The translations under genes were made by a program, and so were the position numbers. This document shows, in pieces, positions 6,317 through 10,362 of a stretch of 10,362 nt of DNA (position 1 is its first letter; the number at the start of each line of letters is the position of its first letter). Under the pieces are notes generated by a model that searched no databases, had not been told where the DNA came from, and saw nothing but the letters and a program-made list of their open reading frames with translations. Location: NCBI GenBank assembly GCA_022508865.1, contig JAFLUK010000044.1:1-10362 (forward strand), written 5' to 3'. The stretch is from Oscillospiraceae bacterium. Its GTDB lineage: Bacteria; Bacillota; Clostridia; Oscillospirales; Acutalibacteraceae.

Positions 6317-6979
6317 CTATTTAAAGCTGTTACCGTTTTTATCAAAAATATCCAGTCTTGTTATTTGATAAAACACATCTAAACCATATTTTTCATTAAA
6401 AGCATTGATTAACAATGTTGGGTTTATGTTTGTTGTGCTGCCTGCCGGAAGTATTACTCTGCACTTGATATATCCCTTATAGTCAGCTACCTTACATTTA
6501 ATAATATGAGGTTTAATATCAATCTGCTGTAATCCCTTCTTCTTGGTTTTTTTCATAACCAAAATTTCATCTTGGTCAAGGAGATTTTTAAAATTATTAT
6601 ACAAGGTATCTACATCTGCTCTTTCGTCCTTGATTACAATTTCAAAAAGAGCCTGTTCAATTTTTCCTGCTTTCATAACAGGTTCGGTAAGGTCAAACAC
6701 CCTTATACCCTTTGGCAGACAGTTATTAAGTGCTGCGATTATATCATTTTTATTATATTCATCATCAATCAGACGCATATCCATAGTTTCTTTTACGCCC
6801 TTAAAACCCAGTGATAAGGGCAGTGCAAACGTGATAAAGGGGTGTGGATTAAAACCCTCTGTGTGCCAGATATTTATTTTGCTCTTTTGAATGGCACGCA
6901 TCATAACTTTGTTCAGGTCAAGATGACTTATATATTTACACTCATCGTCCTTTGTGTACCATACTCTAACATTTTTCAA
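6317..6979 (-). CDS. TIGR03936/DUF2344 radical-SAM-linked protein
   Basis: This 220-residue protein belongs to the family encoded beside, or fused to, the TIGR03960 radical SAM protein; its biochemical role is unknown. The family core is visible: KYISHLDLNKVMMRAIQKS (15-33), EGFNPHP (41-47), LPLSLG (53-58) and ETMDMRL (64-70). The start is set by the ribosome site GGAGGAGGT (plus-strand 6988-6996), which lies 8 nt before TTG 6979 and makes the product begin KNVRVWYTK. A longer frame from ATG 7078 would add 33 residues unlike the family and overlap the upstream gene by 113 bp. With the TTG start the overlap is 14 bp, so the ribosome site sits inside the last codons of the radical SAM gene. Its stop is 1 nt from the next start. 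Confidence 0.87.
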   Translation of the reverse strand: MKNVRVWYTKDDECKYISHLDLNKVMMRAIQKSKINIWHTEGFNPHPFITFALPLSLGFKGVKETMDMRLIDDEYNKNDIIAALNNCLPKGIRVFDLTEPVMKAGKIEQALFEIVIKDERADVDTLYNNFKNLLDQDEILVMKKTKKKGLQQIDIKPHIIKCKVADYKGYIKCRVILPAGSTTNINPTLLINAFNEKYGLDVFYQITRLDIFDKNGNSFK

Positions 6980-8810
6980 AGCACACACCTCCTCCAAAGC
7001 GGTTTGCTCCGCACTTACTGCAATCCTCTCTGCAGTTTGGCGTTGTGGTTGAGCAATATGCTTTTTTACATTCGTCAATGAGAAATTCTTTCTTTATTCC
7101 ATAGTCAATGTGGTCCCAAGGAAGAACTTCTGAAAAATCTCGCCTTCTGTTTGCATAAAAGGCAGGGTCAATATCACATTCATCGAATAACAGGAGCCAC
7201 TTTTGCAAATCAAAGCATTCGCTCCAACCATCAAAGTGAAAACCCTTTTCACAGGCTTTTTCCATCACCTTACACAGTTTTCTGTCCCCTCTTGCAAAGA
7301 CAGCTTCCAAAAAGCTGGTGTCTGCGTCGTGATAATTAAATGTAATTTTTTTGCTCTCTATATGCTCTTTTATACTTTTTTGCTTTTCGTTTATCACAGG
7401 TATTGTGTCCTGTGGTTCCCATTGGAATGGAGTAAAAGGTTTTGGAACAAATGATGAAGCCGACACAGTAACACTGACAGCCTTGCCCTTTGGTTTATTG
7501 GGATTTTTGTAGTATTCATCAACAACAGCCTTACCAAGTGCAGGAATTGCGTTTACATCTTCCATAGTTTCTGTAGGCAAGCCAATCATAAAATAAAGCT
7601 TTACCCTGCTCCAACCACCTGCAAATGCAACACTACAGGTATTTAAAAGCTCATCTTCAAAAACATTTTTATTAATAGCGTTCCTAAGTCTTTGACTGCC
7701 CGCTTCAGGCGCAAAGGTAAGACCGCTTTTTCTTATTGTTTTTATCTTTGACATAATATCATCGGAAAAGCCGTCTACCCGAAGAGATGGTAAGGAAATA
7801 CTTACGTTTTCATCATTGCTCCACTCATTCAGTTTGGTAAGAAGGGGAACTATCTGTGAATAGTCACTGGAGCTTAAGGATGACAAAGATACCTCGTCAT
7901 AGCCTGTATTATTGCAGAGTGTGTGACACTGGTTATTTATAACATCGTGGGATTTTTCTCTTACCGGTCTGTATAAAAATCCTGCCTGACAGAATCGACA
8001 TCCTCTTATGCAACCTCTGAAAATTTCCTGCATTGCTCTGTCGTGGACAATTTCTGTATTCGGAACAACAAAGTTATCGGGATAATAGCTTTTGTCCATA
8101 TCCATCATAAGACGCTTTTGCACCTTTTGAGGCGCATTGTTGCGTGGTGTAACCCCTTTAACAGTTCCATCTGCATTGTAGGTTACATCATACAGAGAAG
8201 GAACGTAGCAGCCCCTTATTTGGGCGGCTCGTGTTAAAAATTCTTCCCTTGTAGTATTTTTTTTTCGGCATTGCCTTAAAAGTTCTATAACTTCTAAATC
8301 AACCTCTTCCCCTTCGCCAATAAAGAATATATCAATAAAATCAGCAATTGGTTCAGGATTACAGGCACAGGGTCCTCCGGCAACAACAATGTTGGTAAGA
8401 CCTTTTCTATCCTTTGAGCGAATAGGAATGTTGCCCATTTTCAGCATATTGAGAACATTTGTAAAGGACAACTCATATTGAAGTGTAAAGCCAATGAAAT
8501 CAAATTCTGAAATAGGGTCTCCGCTTTCCAGTGCATAAAGCGGAATATTATGCTCTTTAAGAATTTCTTCCATATCAATCCACGGTGCAAAAACTCTTTC
8601 GCACCATATATACGGAACACTGTTAAACAAACTATAGAGGATTTTCATTCCCAAATGGGACATACCAACCTCATACGTATCGGGAAAACAAAAGGCAAAA
8701 CGGATATCAACGTCTTTTTTATTCTTGATAACTGCGTTAAGCTCTCCGCCTACATACTTTGCAGGTTTTTGAACTTTTAATAGATACTTTTCAACTTCCT
8801 TGTTAATCAT
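6966..8810 (-). CDS. TIGR03960-family radical SAM protein with B12-binding-like N-terminus
   Basis: This 614-residue protein of unknown substrate is found across Firmicutes next to TIGR03936. The N-terminal part (about 35-200) contains the family stretches FPDTYEVGMSHLGMKILY, CERVFAPWIDME and VVAGGPCACNPEPIADFID, and resembles a cobalamin-binding type fold. The radical SAM core carries the cluster motif RGCIRGCRFC, with C267, C271 and C274 (CX3CX2C). The C-terminal 36 residues hold seven cysteines (581, 586, 593, 597, 600, 610, 614), which may bind a second metal centre. ATG 8810 has a ribosome site GAGGTT that overlaps the upstream M50 stop (7-nt gap), so the two are coupled. Length is normal for the family. 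Overlap of its last codons with the next gene suggests equal production of the pair. Confidence 0.9.
   Translation of the reverse strand: MINKEVEKYLLKVQKPAKYVGGELNAVIKNKKDVDIRFAFCFPDTYEVGMSHLGMKILYSLFNSVPYIWCERVFAPWIDMEEILKEHNIPLYALESGDPISEFDFIGFTLQYELSFTNVLNMLKMGNIPIRSKDRKGLTNIVVAGGPCACNPEPIADFIDIFFIGEGEEVDLEVIELLRQCRKKNTTREEFLTRAAQIRGCYVPSLYDVTYNADGTVKGVTPRNNAPQKVQKRLMMDMDKSYYPDNFVVPNTEIVHDRAMQEIFRGCIRGCRFCQAGFLYRPVREKSHDVINNQCHTLCNNTGYDEVSLSSLSSSDYSQIVPLLTKLNEWSNDENVSISLPSLRVDGFSDDIMSKIKTIRKSGLTFAPEAGSQRLRNAINKNVFEDELLNTCSVAFAGGWSRVKLYFMIGLPTETMEDVNAIPALGKAVVDEYYKNPNKPKGKAVSVTVSASSFVPKPFTPFQWEPQDTIPVINEKQKSIKEHIESKKITFNYHDADTSFLEAVFARGDRKLCKVMEKACEKGFHFDGWSECFDLQKWLLLFDECDIDPAFYANRRRDFSEVLPWDHIDYGIKKEFLIDECKKAYCSTTTPNCREDCSKCGANRFGGGVCFEKC
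6985..6996 (-). promoter_or_regulatory. Strong ribosome binding site that fixes the TTG start at 6979
   Basis: On the minus strand GGAGGAGGT (6988-6996) is followed by GTGTGCTT and then TTG at 6979. The site lies within the codons for the Gly-Gly-Val segment near the C-terminus of the upstream radical SAM gene. It is the best ribosome site in the operon and explains the use of a TTG start. Confidence 0.8.
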
Positions 8811-8817
8811 AGTAACC

Positions 8818-9399
8818 TCATCGGATAATTTTTCTGTTATAAACTACTGTTAAAATTAAATATATCCCAAGCAGAAGAAAAGAAAAATTATAACCTGTAT
8901 TAAATAAAATGATAATACCCAATGTAAATATGGGAATTGATACTATTACAGTGAGTATGTTTATAATTAGATTAGCTTTCTTTTGGGAAAGAAAATTGCA
9001 TAATATTAGTTTTAGTGCCTGTCCCCCGTCAAGTGTTGAAACAGGTAAAATATTAAAAATTCCTATAAAAAGGTTAGCCAGTGAGAACAACGGTATTATT
9101 CTATATAAGAATATACACAGCAAAAAATTCATTGTAACACCGCTTAATACAATTATCAGCTCTCTTGAAAAACCAACAAAACAGGTGGATTTTATTTTAA
9201 TATCAAAAACAGAAAACTTAATTTCATCTACCTTTTGCTTTAGGAGAAGGAGCGCCGACAAATGACCTATTTCATGGAAGAAAGAAGCTAAAAAGCAACA
9301 AAATATACCTCCGCTGTTATCAAGCATTAATACTATCACAAGAAGTGCAACGTAGATAAATTGGAATGATACAGCGGTTTTTCCCATATACTTAACCAT
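8818..9399 (-). CDS. M50 site-2 protease, SpoIVFB-like, without CBS domain
   Basis: This 193-residue intramembrane metalloprotease has the zinc motif HEIGH (42-46) inside the second hydrophobic segment and the second motif NILPVSTLDGG (116-126), whose Asp124 is the third zinc ligand. Hydrophobic segments lie near 10-26, 30-52, 81-100, 105-120, 142-166 and 172-188. In B. subtilis, SpoIVFB (288 residues) cleaves pro-sigma-K in the mother cell and has a C-terminal CBS domain. This protein ends after the membrane core. The usual G-P in the third segment is absent (LSGVTMNF). ATG 9399 overlaps the preceding gene by 8 bp and has no good ribosome site, so coupling is likely; ATG 9387 is the alternative. 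The SpoIVFB assignment rests on length, motifs, the upstream partner and the sigma-E-like promoter. A housekeeping M50 protease is not excluded. Confidence 0.88.
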   Translation of the reverse strand: MVKYMGKTAVSFQFIYVALLVIVLMLDNSGGIFCCFLASFFHEIGHLSALLLLKQKVDEIKFSVFDIKIKSTCFVGFSRELIIVLSGVTMNFLLCIFLYRIIPLFSLANLFIGIFNILPVSTLDGGQALKLILCNFLSQKKANLIINILTVIVSIPIFTLGIIILFNTGYNFSFLLLGIYLILTVVYNRKIIR

Positions 9400-9739
9400 T
9401 GTTCACAAAATAATCATTAAGGTCATTTCCTTCAACTACAAGTGAGTCATTGATAAGCCCTGACACCTTGTCCATTATATTTTGATAAACATCGGGGAAA
9501 TACATTTTTGAGGCATAGAGCAACACAGCACACAAAATGCATATAACAAGCTGAAAGAAAAGCACTGAAGGAAAAGGCTTTGAATTTTTATTCTTTTCTC
9601 TATCATAATTTTCTTTTTCGTAAAAATCATCTCTGCTTGCACCGTAATCACCAAAGTCATCACCGTTGTAATACTCTGTTTCGCCTGCCTGTGTAAAATC
9701 CTCATCATAGGAAATTTCGTCATTCCTGTCGTACTGCAT
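9392..9739 (-). CDS. Small single-helix membrane protein in the SpoIVFA position
   Basis: I do not recognise this 115-residue protein by sequence. It has a very acidic, Tyr/Asp/Gly-rich cytoplasmic N-terminus (about 1-48), a short basic stretch (47-54), one membrane helix (about 58-77, FFQLVICILCAVLLYA) and a short outer tail of about 38 residues. It is the first gene of the operon and overlaps the M50 protease gene by 8 bp. In Bacillus this position holds SpoIVFA, a 264-residue regulator that holds SpoIVFB; its outer LytM-like domain is missing here. The tail SKMYFPDVYQNIMDKVSGLI resembles what often follows the helix in such proteins, but that is an impression. ATG 9739 has GGTGGTG (about 9746-9752) upstream. 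The alternative frame overlapping this region lacks support. Confidence 0.7.
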   Translation of the reverse strand: MQYDRNDEISYDEDFTQAGETEYYNGDDFGDYGASRDDFYEKENYDREKNKNSKPFPSVLFFQLVICILCAVLLYASKMYFPDVYQNIMDKVSGLINDSLVVEGNDLNDYFVNNG

Positions 9740-9771
9740 AAAAACACCACCAAAGTAAATTTATTTACTCA

Positions 9772-9800
9772 AATGTATGCAGTTCTCTATAATAATATGA
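9772..9800 (-). promoter_or_regulatory. Sigma-E-type sporulation promoter for the protease/radical SAM operon
   Basis: On the minus strand TCATATT (9794-9800), 14 bases, CATACATT (9772-9779). This fits the B. subtilis sigma-E consensus KMATATT-N14-15-CATACAHT at every position. Transcription would start near 9764, about 25 nt before the ATG at 9739. It lies wholly in the 64-bp gap between the MATE gene and the small membrane protein gene. In B. subtilis, spoIVFAB is a sigma-E target, which agrees with the protease identity. Confidence 0.7.
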
Positions 9801-9803
9801 TTA

Positions 9804-10362
9804 TTATTCAACAGGTTTTAGCCTTTTGAAGTCACCTTTTACAAGATTGATAAACAATACTAATGCAATGGCAAGGGCAAAACCTTCTGCTATAGGAAAA
9901 GCGAACCATATATCGTGAAGGCCGATTTTTGACAAAAAATATGCTGCCGGTAAAATCACACCGATTTGACGAAGTAGTGACATTAAAAGGCTTCTGAATC
10001 CCTTGCCCACAGCCTGAAATACACCTGTAAACACAATACCGATTGCCGCAGGAATAAAGCAAATTGAAATGATTCTTAATGCACTTTGACCAATTGACAT
10101 AAGCTCTGCGTTTGGACTGAACATACTCAGAAGCATATCAGGGAAAATCTGAAATACTGCAAAACCGACCGCCATAATAATTACGGCAATAAGCAGCGCC
10201 CATTTGATTGCACTGTACAAACGTTTTTTGTTCCCTGCGCCAAAGTTAAATCCCATTATAGGTGTGGAACCCTGATTAAGCCCAAATACAGGCATAAACA
10301 CAAAGGATTGGAGTTTAAAATAAATTCCGAACACGTTTGTTGCTGCCTCTTTTTCGATAGCT
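9804..10362 (-). CDS. MATE-family multidrug efflux transporter, C-terminal part
   Basis: About 186 C-terminal residues of a MATE (MepA/NorM-type) drug or cation antiporter are present; the N-terminal half lies beyond the right edge. The open frame enters from the edge as AIEKEAATNVFGIYFKLQSF, and the family segment FMPVFGLNQGSTPIMGFNFG follows, which is typical of the seventh and eighth helices of MepA-like pumps. Further hydrophobic segments lie near VIIMAVGFAVFQIFPDMLL, IISICFIPAAIGIVFTGVFQ, VILPAAYFL and FALAIALVLFINLV, giving the expected last helices. It ends KRLKPVE with a stop at 9804-9806. A GTG at 10334 is internal and not the start. No terminator is visible after it, so read-through into the protease operon is possible. 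Confidence 0.92.
   Translation of the reverse strand, partial: AIEKEAATNVFGIYFKLQSFVFMPVFGLNQGSTPIMGFNFGAGNKKRLYSAIKWALLIAVIIMAVGFAVFQIFPDMLLSMFSPNAELMSIGQSALRIISICFIPAAIGIVFTGVFQAVGKGFRSLLMSLLRQIGVILPAAYFLSKIGLHDIWFAFPIAEGFALAIALVLFINLVKGDFKRLKPVE

Noticed and set aside
6316..6345. TTG 6345 as the start of the TIGR01212 gene
   Set aside because: No ribosome site; family proteins begin close to the RYNSLNNYL stretch, which fits ATG 6315.
6543..6890. Plus-strand open frames opposite the TIGR03936 and TIGR03960 genes (also 7151-7454, 8043-8237, 8550-8780, 8909-9265)
   Set aside because: They are antisense to well-supported genes, carry no ribosome sites and have no recognisable domains.
6980..7078. 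N-terminal extension of the TIGR03936 protein from ATG 7078
   Set aside because: The extra 33 residues do not match the family, overlap the upstream gene heavily, and the strong ribosome site points to TTG 6979.
9475..9753. Alternative minus-strand frame overlapping the small membrane protein gene
   Set aside because: It is a frame-shifted shadow; the 9392-9739 frame has a ribosome site, a coherent helix and coupling to the M50 gene.
9784..9812. AT-only dyad after the MATE gene as a terminator
   Set aside because: The stem is only A-T pairs with no U-tract; the region is better explained by the sigma-E-type promoter.
1..10362. CRISPR array, insertion sequence or defence system
   Set aside because: No regularly spaced direct repeats, no transposase with terminal repeats and no defence-type genes are visible; the only mobile-element trace is the recombinase tail at the left edge.

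Overview
The window looks like chromosome from a low-GC, spore-forming Clostridia-type Firmicute, probably of the gut Ruminococcaceae/Oscillospirales kind. The grounds are AT-rich DNA with TTG and GTG starts, strong AGGAGG-type ribosome binding sites, the gene families present, and a cluster resembling the Firmicutes SpoIVFA/SpoIVFB neighbourhood. No genus can be named from the sequence alone.

Left edge (1-361): the last codons of a large serine recombinase (DUF4368-type C-terminus) end at 134. A hairpin follows, then an isolated copy of 14 bases of a tRNA-Ser T-arm in inverted orientation, then a minus-strand tRNA-Ser(GGA) gene with its own terminator and promoter. A mobile element therefore lies to the left, with its edge beside this tRNA.

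Middle (362-5279): a plus-strand polyamine ABC transporter operon, potA-potB-potC-potD, with tight or overlapping junctions. It has a near-consensus vegetative promoter, and directly behind that a terminator-like hairpin plus six T within repeated ACAGAG(A/G)GT elements. PotA carries an apparently duplicated C-terminal regulatory (TOBE) unit. PotD is much longer than usual and appears to be anchored by a C-terminal membrane helix rather than a lipid.

Right half (5280-10362): a plus-strand tRNA-Ser(CGA) converges on a long minus-strand operon, and the two share a 17-bp-stem terminator. Read from its promoter, the operon encodes a small membrane protein in the SpoIVFA position, a minimal SpoIVFB-like M50 site-2 protease, a TIGR03960-type radical SAM protein, its TIGR03936/DUF2344 partner, and a TIGR01212 (YtqA/YhcC-like) radical SAM enzyme. 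The junctions overlap or nearly touch. Upstream of the first gene is a sequence matching the B. subtilis sigma-E consensus at every position (TCATATT-N14-CATACATT), which suggests mother-cell expression during sporulation. At the right edge is the C-terminal part of a MATE efflux pump.

The functional themes are polyamine import, serine tRNA supply and a sporulation-linked protease operon that also carries three radical-SAM-related genes. The least explained parts are the potA leader, the doubled PotA regulatory domain, the tail-anchored PotD, the sigma-E-like promoter over radical SAM genes, and the inverted tRNA fragment beside the recombinase.
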